NCBI GenBank assembly: GCA_033398695.1
Contig: CM065804.1
Location: 39,695,501-39,759,500 of the forward strand
Length of the DNA stretch: 64,000 bases
Direction of reading: 5' to 3'
Origin: Orobanche coerulescens
Lineage: Eukaryota > Streptophyta > Magnoliopsida > Lamiales > Orobanchaceae
Shown here: in pieces, positions 24,874 to 37,597 of the stretch
Numbering within the stretch: position 1 is the stretch's first letter
Layout of the letters: every line of letters begins with the position of its first letter
The notes under the pieces: model-generated
Told to the model about the DNA's origin: nothing
Databases searched by the model: none
Seen by the model: only the letters and a program-made list of their open reading frames with translations
Made by a program: the position numbers and the translations under genes

Positions 24874-27300
24874 TTCTACCCTCCTTAAAAGAAGTTTCGT
24901 CCCGAAACTTAAAACAAGTAGGGGGGAGCAATATACCTGCCAGGAAAACTCAACGAGATACACAAAAATAGAAAACTCGCGCCCAACGGCGAAACGCTGC
25001 AAGAAACGCAAAGAGACATACGGCGTGAAAACACGCTCCACGACGACCAACACAATGTCGCCGTTAGGGATACAATAAAACCAACAAATGACAAGCGTCA
25101 TCAAACGGATAATATAGCCAAGTCAATTATCCGACAATCACAAAACACAACGAACGAAAGTCAGTATGATTGACCAACCCAACAGTACATCAATCAAAAC
25201 GCGAGCCAATCGCTGAACTAATACTGAATTCCACCGCCCAAGGGTTGGAAGATCGAAAACGAGACTAATTTCCCAAACTTAAGGGAATTAGGAAGGAGCC
25301 TGAATGCTCAACGATCACAAAACGAACAATCATGTCCGAAACATTCAAACGATCACAAAATGAACAAGCAAACGATCGAGACAACAAAAATCGAACAATC
25401 ATGTCCGAAACACGAAGGATAATAAAACTCAAACAACAACTCCTAGGATGATCTGGTGAGAACTACAAGGAATCCATAACCATAAGATCCACAAGATAGG
25501 GAATAGCGATTGAAAAGTCACAGCGACAAACGAGTTATTCCAAAACAATACCACACTCGTTCGATCAACAAAAGCAAGGGATAGGGAAAGTTCAGAAATG
25601 TCAACGAACATAAATGAGTCGACAGAGTCGAAAATACAGAAGTTCCAATTCCGATCCACTTCGAATAAAAGAACTAGTAGAACCAAAAGATGTTACTTCC
25701 GAACAAGGTTCACAAGAATCGAACCGAACTCGGAAAAGTCACAGCGATAACCAGATCGACCCAAAACAAGATCACACTGCTCAATGATGAACCCGAAATA
25801 CAAAACAAGTTCGATAAAGATCAACGAACACGAACGAATCGATAGACTGGAGAAAGAGAAAATACAGAAGTCAAAATAGTATGGGTAGTATCCCCGACCT
25901 CATCCACGAAATTCACAAAAACAGGAGCAAGGTAACAAGATATTAAACAACCGACACATAACGGAACGATCACCGATGCACACGGTTATACCAAACCAAG
26001 CTCTAACAGCTCGCACATGCGCGACAACGTAGAAATCACTACGAGGCGGCAACATTCGACACTAACATCCCACCTCTCACAACAAATGCGTGGCAACGCC
26101 TCGACGTTCATGCCACCAATCTGATCATACTCGGGAGCAAACATCATAACGACAACGCGAACATCATACATATATACCCATCCCTCAAACGGGAATGGAT
26201 AGGTTTTAAAAACGAAAACCTCATTTTGAAAATAATTTAGAAGAACACCGGTTGATCTTGAGTATCACCTTTCAAAAAGTACAAACGTGAAACATCGTTA
26301 TCGAGACTTTGGAGAACCATTTCGCATTTGATAAAAATGAGGACACTTTCTCTTAGTGAAAACTTTCAGAATATTCGACCCTCGGGTCTAAATAAAAGTG
26401 TTTCTAAAACATTGAAAATATCTCAAAGCATTTTGGTCCTCGAGGTAGAAGAATTTTGAAACGTGTTGTGGCACCTTGTATGTACTACGAGAAAATAATT
26501 CATTTTAAAAGTACGTCTCGAAATTTATTTTCTAAGATACTCAAGGTTTTTCGTATACAATAGGCCAAAATGCCCGAATTCACACTTGTCAATATTCACT
26601 TAAACACATCATAGCACACTCATTAAATCGTTCACAATCAAGACAGTGATATACAATCCCTAGGATATGCTTAACAACATCGTTAAAACAACGATCGGTT
26701 TATCAAAACCGGATGGGAAACGACATCAAGAACAAAACTCCAACAAGTCAACTCTAGGGATTCAAGAAAAATTGCCTGGATTCGGCGAAGAACAATGGAT
26801 TAGATGATGTTAAAAATCATCTAGGATACTCCAAAACACCTTTGGATGGAAGAAAAAAAAATCAGCCCCAATGCGAAACCTAGTCGCTACGTCTCAATCT
26901 CATGGAGGAAGAAGAAAAATGAAGAAAAATGCAACTTCTAGACTGGTGTCCGGTATTTATACTGGACACAATTAGCGTGCGCTAATCATTAAGGTTAGCG
27001 TGCGCTATCACGGCACCAAACAAAACTCCTGACCAAAAATACACTGTTAGCGTGCGCTAATCCCAAGTGTTAGCGTGCGCTAATGAGAACTTCAGACCCA
27101 GTCCAGTAGTTCCTGGACTGCTCTGAACTACCAGGTAGCGTGCGCTATTCTCCCTTTAGCGTGCTACCAACGTACTCTCGCGCGCGTAAGCCGTAAAGCG
27201 TAGCGTGCGCTAACAATTCACAGAGACAACAACAGAACATATCATAAAAATTACATGCCGTAAACCCTTCTCACAAGGATTTACCAGGCTAAGCATGATT
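24874..27300 (-). mobile_element. Family X interior, partial
   Basis: Minus-strand 3' half of the X interior, ending at 27300 in GCTAAGCATGATT next to filler DNA. It is nearly identical to the reverse complement of 17856-20266. A dyad array is at 26965-27215. Confidence 0.7.
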
Positions 27301-27440
27301 ATTTTCACTATGTCCTAGATCATATCTCATATGTCCTAGATCATATCTCAAGAGGGTTCCTACCGATGCGACAACTACTTTGGCTAGTATCACTCAATGC
27401 CCACAACTCAATGCCTCGAGTGTGTGGTACCCACAACTCA
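27301..27440. other. Filler segment with a duplicated 21-mer
   Basis: TATGTCCTAGATCATATCTC occurs twice in tandem (about 27306 and 27329). GAGGGTTCCTACCGATGCGA is then a copy of Copia C reverse transcriptase at about 38835. A block shared with 4712 follows. Patchwork origin; no gene. Confidence 0.5.
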
Positions 27441-27468
27441 CAGAACTGGGAATGCCACACACTATAGG
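27441..27468 (+). repeat. 28-bp perfect inverted repeat, left copy
   Basis: Begins CAGAACTGGGAATGCC and ends CACACACTATAGG. It is the exact reverse complement of 28399-28426. The pair encloses the gag fragment. No matching target duplication is seen outside it. Confidence 0.75.
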
Positions 27469-27473
27469 TTGCC

Positions 27474-28454
27474 AACATCCTTCGTCATGTGGTTGATCAG
27501 TTAGTGCAGATGAATCAGGCCGTACATCGGAATGAGAACCCAGATGGGGATAACGGGGCTAGTAAGTGGTTACGAGATGTGATGAGGATGCAGCCGCCCC
27601 GTTTTGTGGGTTCATCTGACTCGTTAGGTTGGGAAGGCTGGCTCTTCCAGTTGGACAGAACATTTGATGCTGTAGCTTGTCCGGATGAGAAAAGGGTACC
27701 CATTGCTCAGTACTTGCTTGACAAAGAAGCTGCAGACTAGTGGCAGGCTGTAGTGCCTGCAGATCGTACACCTACATGGGCTGAGTTTAAGACTGCCATG
27801 GAGGCAGAGTATTGCCCGTTACCTGTTCGTGAATGCAAGATCGTTGAGTTTTTCTCGGCCACGCCCCAGGATGTGTCGATATCCCAGGCGATAGTCGATT
27901 TTAATCGACAGCTGGCTTATGTTCGTGATCAAGTGAGAAGTGAAGCGGACAAGGTCCGATACTTCAATATGCGCATGAAACCCCATATCCGTGAGAGTAT
28001 GGCTCCGCTCATGTGTACCACCTTGAAAGATTACCAGGATCGAGCTCTAGCCATCGAGATGGCTGTTTCCATGTCAGAGGGTAGCTCAGGAGGTAAGAGG
28101 CAGAAGACCTCGAGTAACTTTTCAAGAGGCCAGAGAAGTGAGATCCGTGAGCCTGTTGCTTCACAGTTTCCTTCTGGGAGCACTCCTCGTTCGGTTGACC
28201 AGTCTAAGAATCCTACTCACGAGCCGAGTAAGACAAGCGGCGTGAAGTTATGTTTCAATTGTAGCCTTGTGGGCCATACTCGTAAGAATTGTCGCTCGCC
28301 GCAAGTTAACTGTTTCAAATGTGGACATGTGGGACATCAGGCGGTACACTGCGAGACCGTCGTTGAGATGTTCGGAAGCCTAGATCCCGCCCCTACGCCC
28401 TATAGTGTGTGGCATTCCCAGTTCTGGAACACGGTCGGCAGACTCCCAAAATGA
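27474..28454 (+). pseudogene. Tekay-type Gypsy gag with one nonsense codon
   Basis: One reading frame of about 325 codons, interrupted once by TAG at 27738-27740 where the family has tryptophan (EAAD-stop-WQAV). It contains the retrotransposon gag core (RMQPPRFVGSSD, WLFQLDRTFD, YLLDKEAAD, FRHV-type helices to about residue 200). Two zinc knuckles follow: CFNCSLVGHTRKNC and CFKCGHVGHQAVHC, both CX2CX4HX4C. The gag shell protein packages element RNA. The N-terminus is missing. After VHCETVVEMFGSLD the frame runs into the right 28-bp inverted repeat, so the end is not native. No protease or pol follows. It is the only gag of this class in the window and could have come from an autonomous partner of X. 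Confidence 0.8.
28399..28426 (+). repeat. 28-bp perfect inverted repeat, right copy
   Basis: Begins CCTATAGTGTGTGGCATTCC. Part of it, TAGTGTGTGGCATT, is also the end of Angela-like pol (for example 4981-4995). A pol tail was therefore probably fused to gag here. Confidence 0.7.
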
Positions 28455-28605
28455 AGGGTTCTGTTGTGGCAATACCCAAAATCATGTAGTGAACCGGGAC
28501 ACTACATGAAGCCAAAACCATGCTTGGATATCTTATGAGATATGAGATATGTTCACGTTGTGAGAAGGGTTTCCAGGGAGTCTGGCTGTAGTATTCCCAA
28601 TTCTC
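28427..28605. other. Filler segment
   Basis: Carries the GAAGGGTTCTGTTGTGGCA and GTCTGGCTGTAGTATTCCCA blocks also present in 4560-4737. It joins gag to a diverged X copy. No gene. Confidence 0.5.
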
Positions 28606-30102
28606 ACCAAAATTATTTTCAAAAGGAGGTTTTCGCTTTTAAAAACCTATCCATTCCTGTTTGAGGGCTGGGTATGTATGTATGATGTTCACGTTGTCGT
28701 TATGATGTTTGCTCCCGAGTATGATCGAGGCGTTGCCACGCATTTGCTGTACTAGCCCTCTGTGAGAGGTGTGAACCGGTGTTTACTGTTTATCGCCTCG
28801 TGGCGATTTGCGTGTTGTCGCACGAGTGTGAGATGTTGAAGCTTGGGTTTGTACGTTTGTGTACATGTGTGATTGTTTCATAATGTTTGTAATTATGTGC
28901 TAATTATCGTTCGGGCCGTTGATGTCGCCGAACGATACTGTCGTTGTTGTAGTGTTTGTGTGTGTATTACTTTACGATGGTAATCGTTGTATATGATATG
29001 TGTTATGATTCTTTATTATGCTGAGTTGGCATCTCCGGTATGTTGTTTTGCGGTGTTATGTTCCATTGTATCTAGCATCTGTATTTTCGATATGCCGAGC
29101 CGAGGCATTTCGAACGTATTGTGCCGGGGGCATGTACGTGCCAATTGTCCTTCTCATCAGTAACGCTTTTCAAGTGTGGACCCGAGAGACACAGGATCCA
29201 GTTTTGCGAGTTGGGTTCCGAGTCTTTCGGGGCGCGAACTTCAGTATAGATATGAGGATCGGATCTGAGAAGCCCATGGGAGATATTTCTGTCGTTTGCT
29301 TTTTGTGATGTCACCTTACTCCAGTTGTTGTGAATTGCGGGAACGACATTTCTTTTATAAGAGGTCGAATGTAATGCCTGTATCGTTTTGACTTCTGCAT
29401 TTCCTCTTTCTCAGGTCTATCGACTCGTTTATGTTCGTTGACATTTTCTGAGCTTGTCCTGCCCCTTGCTTTGGTTGATCGAACGAGCGTGGTATTGTTT
29501 CGGAATAACTTGTTTGTTGTTGTAACTTTTCAATTTCTACTTCCTTTCCTGTGGATCTTATGTGAAAGCACATGTTGTTTTCACCAGATCATATATTGTC
29601 TCGAGTCGAGATGTGAACCTTAGAGTTGTTGTTTGAATTTTATTGTCCTTCGTGATTCGAACATGATTGTTCGATTTTTGTTGTCTCGATCGTTGTGGTT
29701 CGATCGTTTGATTGATCGGTTTTTGTTGATCTCGTTTCATGATTGTTGAACGTTCAGACTCCTTCGTAATTCCCTTAAGTTTGAGAAATTAGTCTCGTTT
29801 CGATCTTCCAACCCTTGGGCGGTGGAATTCCGTATTTGTTCAGCGTTTGGCTCGCGTTTTGATTGATGAACCGTTGGGTTGGTCAATCGTATTGATTTTA
29901 CTATGTCTCTACCGGTGGCGTCGTGTTGGTCGTCGTGGGGCGTGTTTTCACGCCGTATATTCTGTTGCGTTGCTTGTAACGTTTCTCCGTTGGGCATGAG
30001 TTACGTGCTACTTGTGTATCTCGTTGAGTTTTTCCGGTGGGATATTTCTTCTCCCTACTTGTTTTAAGTTTCGGGACGAAACTTCTTTTAAGGAGGGTAG
30101 AA
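28606..30102 (+). mobile_element. Diverged family X (X') interior, 3' part
   Basis: Aligns with 18925-20266 at the ends, with a different middle (about 28760-29370). At 29338-29375 there is a second pol-tail and LTR-start signature: GGGAACGACATTTCTTTT, a purine-rich tract, then TGTAATGCC. The region is itself composite. It ends with AAGGAGGGTAGAA before the LTR. No coding domain seen. Confidence 0.6.
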
Positions 30103-32384
30103 TGTAATATCCGCAATTTTCGATTTTCGGTAAATTTCTTTTTTCGGCCGAAGTCCGTTTTGACGACTCGCTTTTGACCGTTTCGTCATTCGGAGAATAT
30201 TTAATTCTGCACTTTTTGTCATCCGAGTTCGTTTCGGTGCTGCTTTGTTGAGTTCCGTGCTTTTTAGTGACTTTTCCGCGCTTGAGTTCGGTTCTTGCGA
30301 ATCTCGCTCAAACCTGCTGCTTGGGGTTTTTCGTAAGTTCATTTAACGTTGTTATACGTGTTGTGAGCTTCGGTTTGATTATTCGTTGTCGTATGGTGAT
30401 TTTCGGGCATTTGGGCCATTTTCGTAATTTCCCAAAGTTTGGGGTAATTACCTTCCGTTGTCGAATGTTAGCCTTCCGGTGGTCGGAATCGTGTGTTCTA
30501 CTAGCTCTTAGATTCGTCTTTGTGAGTACTTCGTAACCGTATCTTCGGTTTGTATTCAGGTTCGGGTTTCGGTGTCGTTTTGTTGAATTCAGGATTACTA
30601 AACGACTTTTCTAAGTATGAGTTCGACTTTGTTAGATCACCATTAATTTTTGGTAACTCCAAAAATTCTGAATCTTTGCAATATTATAGAGCATCGAGTT
30701 AGATTTCCAATGGTTCAAACGGTGAGTCAATCGGAGTCCGGACGAGAGAGTTATGGTCGTTTTAACTCACCCGCTCGTTATTGGCCGATCATCACGGCCG
30801 AACTTCGGCCGTGTCGTCCGACACGGCCCGCGGCTGCACTCGTCCGGATAAGCCGAAAGTTTCGTCTCGAGACCCGACCGTGTCGTCCGTCACGGCGCGT
30901 GCCGATCTATTCCGGATTAACCTGTAGCGACTGCCGACACGCCCTACCGTGTTCCAGACACGGCCGAGTCATGCCGAGTCGCCGGACGGGTCACTATCGC
31001 AGAGGCCCTTCGCGCCGCGACCGTGTCATGCAGACACGGTCGAGTCCCTCGCCGCCAGTATGCAACACGACCGTGCCGATCGCACGGCCGCCGTGTCCGG
31101 CAGCGCCAACCCCTATAAAAGGCCCCCGCAGACGCTTTTTCTTGCCATTTTTCACCTTCTTCTTCTCCTCTTCCGCAGCTGGGCGTGTTCTAAGCTTGAA
31201 GCCATGTTGTTTAACAATAAATCCATGAAGTCTTGGAGTTCATATCATCAATCATCCATCCTATAACATCCTTTGATCGAGCAAATCAGGTCAGATTTTC
31301 TAGAAATCTAATTTTGGGGATTTTGGGTATTTTGTTCGATTTCGTCCGTTTAATCCGATTTAACTTAGGATTGTGATGGATTGATGATTATTTAGATGTA
31401 TTATATCATTTCCCTTGTTATTCCATGGTTGGATCGTATCGATTCGTTATTTTGGTCGAGTTCTTGATCGACGCCTTGAAGGTGTCCGGTTAAATGTCAT
31501 AGAGGGGTTTTCGGGCGTTCTACGATTATTCTTCCTCATATGATCGATGATTTATTGATTATATGTTGTTAGGGTCGAATTCTTGTGAAGAACTCGAGTC
31601 GGAACCCTTTCGTTCGTTGTCTTCTTCGGGGTCCGAGCTTCCCGGTCGAACCGTGTTCTTCGGAGCGTTTGGTAGCGGTTATTAAGGCAAGTATCATATT
31701 ATACGACTTGTATCTTGTGAATAGTAATTACGTATGATATGTATAACGATTTTGCTTGCCTCCGTAAATATGTTCCGTGTGAGTTGGTTGTGTTTTCCGA
31801 AATTTGAAGGCTATGTGATAATAGTGATATATTGGTATACGTGTTAGGCGTTGTGCCATTTGTGCAGGATTGCGATGTACATATGAGATGGTTGTACACG
31901 TGTTTCTTCAATGTATTGTGTACCGAATGTGTGTTGTGTTGGTTAAGAGTCGTTGTGATGATCATGATGTTTGTGTTGTTTTGGTTTACTTGCTTGATTG
32001 TACATTCGGCGTAATGTGGAATGACTTGACATTTAATGATTATGAATTGCGTCGAGTCGATGTGTGTGTGATCCAGGTAGGGTCTGACGAGGCCTCTGGA
32101 GTTCGGTACTTGATGTGTACGAACAAAGTGTGTGAACCAGGTAGGGTCTGACGAGGCCTCTGGAGTCCGGTACATGACGTGTGCGGACAAGGTGTGTAAT
32201 CCAGGTAGGGTCTGACGAGACCTCTGGAGTTCGGTACATGATGTGTACGAACGATGCTGTAGCCGGGTAGGGTCCGTTGAGGCCTCCGGAGTTCGGTACA
32301 TGATGTGTACGAACAGTGTGTGTTGTAGACGGGTAGGGTCCGTTGAGGCCTCCGGAGTTCGGTACATGATGTGTACGAACAGTG
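30103..32384 (+). repeat. Diverged family X (X') LTR, 3' truncated
   Basis: Starts TGTAATATCCGCAATTTTCG. The first 1.1 kb follows the X LTR: palindrome array 30780-31090, TATAAAAG at 31114-31121, pyrimidine-rich leader. From about 31205 it is clearly more diverged. It carries its own tandem repeat at 32068-32383, then stops at a GTGTGT shared with Copia B. Confidence 0.65.
32068..32383 (+). repeat. 62-66 bp tandem repeat, five copies
   Basis: Each unit contains GGTAGGGTC, then GAGGCCTC(T/C)GGAGTYCGGTAC and a TGTGTACGAAC-like end. It lies in the transcribed part of the X' LTR. The long minus-strand ORF over it (31699-32430) is only the repeat read in frame. Confidence 0.8.
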
Positions 32385-33081
32385 TGTCCTCAAAGTGAGG
32401 AACATTGAAAGGAAATGAGTTATATACCATATGATTCGGCAGTGGGTAGCCTTACATATGCTTTATTGTGTACGAGACCTGACATTGCGCATGCTGGGAG
32501 CGTGGTAAGTAGGTTTCGGGCTAACCCAGGTAGGGAATATTAGACTACCGTAAAGAACGTTCTCAAGTACTTTAGAAGGACTAGAGATATGGTTCTTATA
32601 TATGGCGGTGGAGAACTGAATGTGATGGGATTCACTGTATTGAACTTCCAAGGACAGAAAGACGATTCTATCTCTACTTCTGGCTACATTTACTCTTAAT
32701 GGAGGAGCAGTATCTTGGCATAGTGCCAAGTATAGCGCGACTGCTGATTCCACCGATTAAATTTGAGTATAAAGCGGCCTCGGAGGCCTCCAAAGGAAGG
32801 GTTAAGAAGTTACTAGGTAAACTTCTCGTGAGGCGTGTGTTACGCCGCGCAGCGAGCACGAGCCTAGGAGCCGAGGTTTCACAACACCAAACATATTGAG
32901 AGGAAGTATCATCTCGTAAGAGAATTTGTTCGCAAGGGATACATTGTCTTTGCCAGAGTAGACTCGGTGACAACGTCGCCGATCCACCGACTAAGCCACT
33001 TTCTCGGACTAGCTTGGAGCGTCATCTGAGAACATGGGTATTAGATACCATAGTGTGTGGCATTGAGTGCAAGTGGGAGAT
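32385..33081 (+). pseudogene. Copia B: end of reverse transcriptase and RNase H, broken
   Basis: Reads SEEH-stop-KEMSYIPYD, then AVGSLTYALLCTRPDIAHA, YGGGELNVMGFT and HIERKYHLVREFV, with many stops and frame changes. It is nearly identical to 38880-39584 in copy C, including the same stop after SEEH and other shared lesions. The two are therefore descendants of an already dead copy. The 5' border is a microhomology join to the X' LTR. Confidence 0.8.
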
Positions 33082-34599
33082 TGTTAGGAGTATGCCCTCG
33101 AATGCCACTCGGAGGTTGTTGAGTGAGGGCATTGTACTTGTAATTATGTAAACCATTTATATAAGGCAATGAATGTTTATTTATTTACTTGGTAGTTCTT
33201 GGCATTCCTAACTCGTAAATAAACATATAGAAACTAGTCCGTATATTTGAGAGCAAAACATTCCACTCCTTATTGGATAAGGGGTCGGCCTTTGGAAAGG
33301 TTATAGCTCAAATACTTAATCGTTCGCAAGTCGATGAAACTTGGTAGGTGTTAAGTTTATGTGAAGACTTGTATGACGTGTTCTTTGACATGGAGAGTGC
33401 ACGCTTAACGCTAATGGTTAGTGGGAGCACACATAATAGGTATGCTAATTGGATTAGTATACTCGAACCGACTCACCCTCGATTCGTCACATGGATTTCA
33501 CTCCGGGACAGTCAATGACGGAATCGAAAGGTTGTGATAGGTATTCGTGAACCTTCGACTTGAGGATTTAGTAGGGATGTGCTTTTGACGTCAAGATTTT
33601 CATTAGAGTAGTTCGACCTTGTAAACCGGAAGTTGGGGGTCAACCTCGACGTGCATCTTGACGGGCAAGTAGCAGGTCCTACTGAATACCAAGATAGAAT
33701 TCTTTCTCCCGTTAGTGATCGGGTTATATGTCCTATGCGGTTATTGGCAGATGAGATCATAAGTCTTTGGCCAAAGCATTGGAGCTAGTTGTATTAGATA
33801 CACGACAGCTCGATGATCTCGATTTGCATTAACGAATGCATAGCGTCAAGTACAGATAGGGTTTGACTGATCGTGACTCTATAACTTGATCGGGACATTT
33901 GAAAAAAGGGTTTATACGTATACTGGTATTCATGACAGAATGGTTCTTGAATGATCCCAATCATTCGTTCTCATTTGGGGTACAGTGTAGGCCGCCAGGC
34001 TGGCTAGGTGGTGCTACTACTCTTTGGTTCCTCCCATTGCTGACTGAGACGGACCTACCAAGTCGCGCAATAGGATTGACGACGGAATGAATAAAGCTAA
34101 TTCTCTCATTATGAATATTAGATATTGGATATCTAATTTTGGAACATTGGATGTTTAAATCGATTTATTGGATAAATTGATTTACGGCCTAATGAATTAA
34201 ATAAATTACTGGGTGATTAATTTAATTCATGTATATAATTATTTCTTGGAGAAATTAATTATATTATTTTGTATTTGATATGTTTAATTAATTGGATTAA
34301 TTAATCGATATAAATACATCGATACGAAATCGGAGTTTATCTGTTTAGACCCTCGGGAGTCCGAAACGAACCGAACTCATCCGATTTCTAGCATGGGCCG
34401 CCCCCCACATTCCACCCACCTTCCTTTTGGACTTATGTCTCCATTCTTTAATGTATTATTATTGTGGAGGTGGGGTTAGATTCCCACATGCATGAGTTGT
34501 TAAAGGTAGTGGGGAGTTGAATAAATAAAGGAGGATGACTATCACTTACAGATACAAGCTTCCATACGTGAAAGTGAAACAGAGAGGGAATATTATTCC
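33082..34599 (+). repeat. Copia B: Angela-like LTR, 3' truncated
   Basis: Starts TGTTAGGAGTATGCCC. It carries the about 500-bp block missing from copy A. It ends at GAATATTATTCC, where copy D continues with TTCTCAAG, and joins head to head with the leader of copy D. Confidence 0.75.
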
Positions 34600-35469
34600 G
34601 AGTTGCAAGGTGATTGTTGTATACCGATTTATAAAATATCGTTATTAACAAAATGTATATACTTAATCACTTAGATATAAAATTAGCATATTCGTATAAA
34701 CGAATTCGGTCTCTATAACGAAAATAAGAACAGCATATACAGCATATTCGTTATATCCGAATCGTAGATATTTTATTCGTTATTTCTAGTATGTTTCTCG
34801 TATCTCTTGTATTTCGTTTATGTTTTCTTGTGATAGCCGTATCCCGGCAGCCTACAGGCCACGCCCTGCAGCCTACAGGCCACGCCCGGCTCCAGACAGG
34901 AAAGGGGGCCCGACCATGCCCGGACACGCCCGGCAGGATACAGCACGTGCCCGGCACTGACCCGGAAGGCAACAGCAACGCTCGGCCGGATACAGCAACG
35001 CGCTCAGCCAAGCACTCGGCTGGATACAGCAAGCGCGCTCGGCACTGACCCGGCAGCCAACAGCCACGCTCGGCCGGATACAGCAAGCGTCCGGCCGGAT
35101 CCAGCGAGCACTCGGCTCGATACTGGCCCGGCGGTCGGCTAGACTTCGGCGAGAATCGGCAAAGCGTCGGCCACGGCCGGGACGTGCTCGACCACACTTT
35201 CGGCACTGTATGGAAAATCGTCCAACGATTCGATCTGACTCGTTTTTAGGCGATTTCTAAAATCCTGTTATTCCTGATCTGAATATTATTAATATAAATC
35301 ATATTTCCAAGAAAAACCTGATTTATATCATAACATAAAATCACGGAGAAACGACACTACGACGAACAATAAAATATCTACGATTATTAAAGTGATTCTA
35401 AATCACAAAATAAGCATTCCAAATGCTAAATATCGTATATACGATCGCAAGACCTCTCTCCGATACCAC
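34600..35469 (-). mobile_element. Copia D: primer site and 5' leader
   Basis: On the minus strand the primer site TGGTATCGGAGA (35457-35468) follows the LTR D end. About 850 bp of leader without a coding domain comes next. At 34845-35165 the leader is very GC-rich, with repeated words such as CGGCCGGATACAGCAA and a doubled GCAGCCTACAGGCCACGCCC. gag is missing because the leader is cut at 34600. Confidence 0.65.
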
Positions 35470-37417
35470 TGTTGGGATTCGGTGCCTAAAACGAAGGCCC
35501 AGCGGAAGCGGTAAAACGAAAATTAATTCGATCCGAATCCCTACGAGGATCGATCGAGCTACGCATATACGAATATAAAATAAGCAAAGGAAGATTCGAA
35601 ATCATACCCTTGTCGTCCGTTGATTATATGGATTTCCTTCTCTTGAGCTATTCCCCAAACGATCCAAAATGCTCCAAGCCCTTTGATGATCCAACGCCGA
35701 AAAAACCGCGTCTCTACTTGTCACGCGCCGGAGAAACGAACGGAATGACAACACTCGATTAACCTCTAAGGTTACGGCTAGAATCAAGTGATGAAGCTTT
35801 GATTATAACACTCTAAGTGTTTTAATTTATATCTCTCAATATATCTTGAATTTTCTCCAAGAGAACTCAAGAATAAAAATGAAGAAGATGATGAAAACTT
35901 GAGAAGAATAATATTCCCTCTCTGTTTCACTTTCACGTATGGAAGCTTGTGTCTGTAAGTGATAGTCATCCTCCTTTATTTATTCAACTCCCCACTACCT
36001 TTAACAACTCATGCATGTGGGAATCTAACCCCACCTCCACAATAATAATACATTAAAGAATGGAGACATAAGTCCAAAAGGAAGGTGGGTGGAATGTGGG
36101 GGGCGGCCCATGCTAGAAATCGGACGAGTTCGGTTCGTTTCGGACTCCCGAGGGTCTAAACAGATAAACTCCGATTCCGTATCGATGTATTTATATCGAT
36201 TAATTAATCCAATTAATTAAATATATCAAATACAAAATAATATATAATTAATTTCTCCAAGAAATAATTATATACATGAATTAAATTAATCACCCAGTAA
36301 TTTATTTAATTCATTAGGCCGTAAATCAATTTATCCAATAAATCGATTTAAACATCCAATGTTCCAAAATTAGATATCCAATATCTAATATTCATAATGA
36401 GAGAATTAGCTTTATTCATTCCGTCAATCAATCTATTGCGACTCGGTAGGTCCGTCTCGATCGAGAATGGGAGGAACCAAAGAGTAGTAGCACCACCTAG
36501 CTTGGCTGGCCTACACTGTACCCCATCGAGAACGAATGATTGGGATCATTCAAGAACCATTCTGTCGTGAATACCGGTATACGTATAAACCCTTCTTTCA
36601 AATGTCCCGATCAAGTTATAGAGTCACGATCGGTCAAACCCTATCTGTACTTGACGCTATGCATTCGTTAATGCAAATCGAGATCATCGAGTCATTGTGT
36701 ATCTAATACAACTAGCTCCAATGCTTTGGCCAAAGACTTATGATCTCATCGCAATAACCGCATAGGACATATAACCCGCTCACTAACGGGAGAAAGAATT
36801 CTATCTTGGTATTCGGATAGGACCTGCTACTTGCCCGTCAAGATGCACGTCGAGGTTGACCCCGCCTTCCGGTTTACAGGGTCGAACTACTCTAATGAAA
36901 ATCTTGACGTCACAAGCACATCCCTACTAAATCCTCAAGTCGAAGGTTCACGAATACCTATCACAACCTTTCGATTCCATCATTGGTATGTCCTGAGTGA
37001 AATCCGTGTGATGAATCGAGGGTGAGTCGGTTCGAGTATACTAATCCAATTAGCATACCTATAACGTGTGCTCCCACTAACCATTAGTGTTCGACAGGCA
37101 CTCTCCATGTCAAAGAACACGTCATACAAGTCTTCACATAAACTTAACGCCCAGTCAAGTTTCATCGACTTGCGAACGATTAAGTATTTGAGCTATAACC
37201 TTTCCAGTGCCGACCCCCTTATCCAATAAGGAGTGGAACGTTTTGCTCTCAAATATACGTACTAGTTTCTATATGTTTATTTACGAGTTAGGAATGCCAG
37301 TAACTGCCAGTAAATAAAGAAACATTCATTTGCCTTATATAAATGGTTTACATAATTACAAGTACAATGCCCTCACTCAACATCCTCTGAGTGGCATTCG
37401 AGGGCATATTCCTAACA
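35470..37417 (-). repeat. Copia D: full Angela-like LTR (1,948 bp)
   Basis: Minus strand from TGTTAGGAATATGCCC at 37417 to CCGAATCCCAACA at 35470. It is the only complete LTR of this family here and the reference for copies A, B and C. Upstream of it (37418-37457) lie the last 40 bp of pol, with the purine tract GTGGGAGAT; downstream lies a primer site. It therefore has both 3'-LTR and 5'-LTR neighbours, as in a tandem or recombined element. Confidence 0.8.
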
Positions 37418-37457
37418 ATCTCCCACTTGCACTCAATGCCACACACTATGGTATCTG

Positions 37458-37597
37458 TTAATACTTCTTATCCTGATGCATACATATTCTATATCTCTCA
37501 ATATATTATAAGTATGCTATATGTATGCTTTATGTATGCTATACGTATGCTTTATGTATGCTATATGTATGCTATATGTATGCTTTAATGTGTTCTC
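37458..37597 (+). repeat. AT-rich spacer with about 11-bp repeats
   Basis: At about 37508-37588, TATGCTWTATG-type units are repeated about seven times. Nothing else recognised. It separates the inverted copy D from copy C. Confidence 0.5.

Larger units (their letters stand above)
17856..27300. repeat. Large palindrome: 4.6 kb arms, 220-bp spacer
   Basis: Left arm 17856-22460 and right arm 22681-27300 are inverted copies of family X (LTR plus half of the interior). Where compared by eye they differ only by scattered substitutions and small indels. The two small differences seen near 22135 and 23005 argue that the arms are not a simple duplicated read. Confidence 0.65.

Noticed and set aside
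27441..28426. Short DNA transposon bounded by 28-bp TIRs
   Set aside because: The content is a retroviral-type gag, there is no target duplication, and the repeat includes a Copia pol tail; kept only as an inverted repeat.
31699..32430. A 243-codon minus-strand ORF with repeated RTPEASTDP words
   Set aside because: It is the 62-66 bp tandem repeat of the X' LTR read in frame; no family match and no context for a gene.
34751..35206. A 151-codon minus-strand ORF rich in Cys, Pro and Arg
   Set aside because: Arises from the GC-rich repeat patch in the Copia D leader; no recognisable domain.
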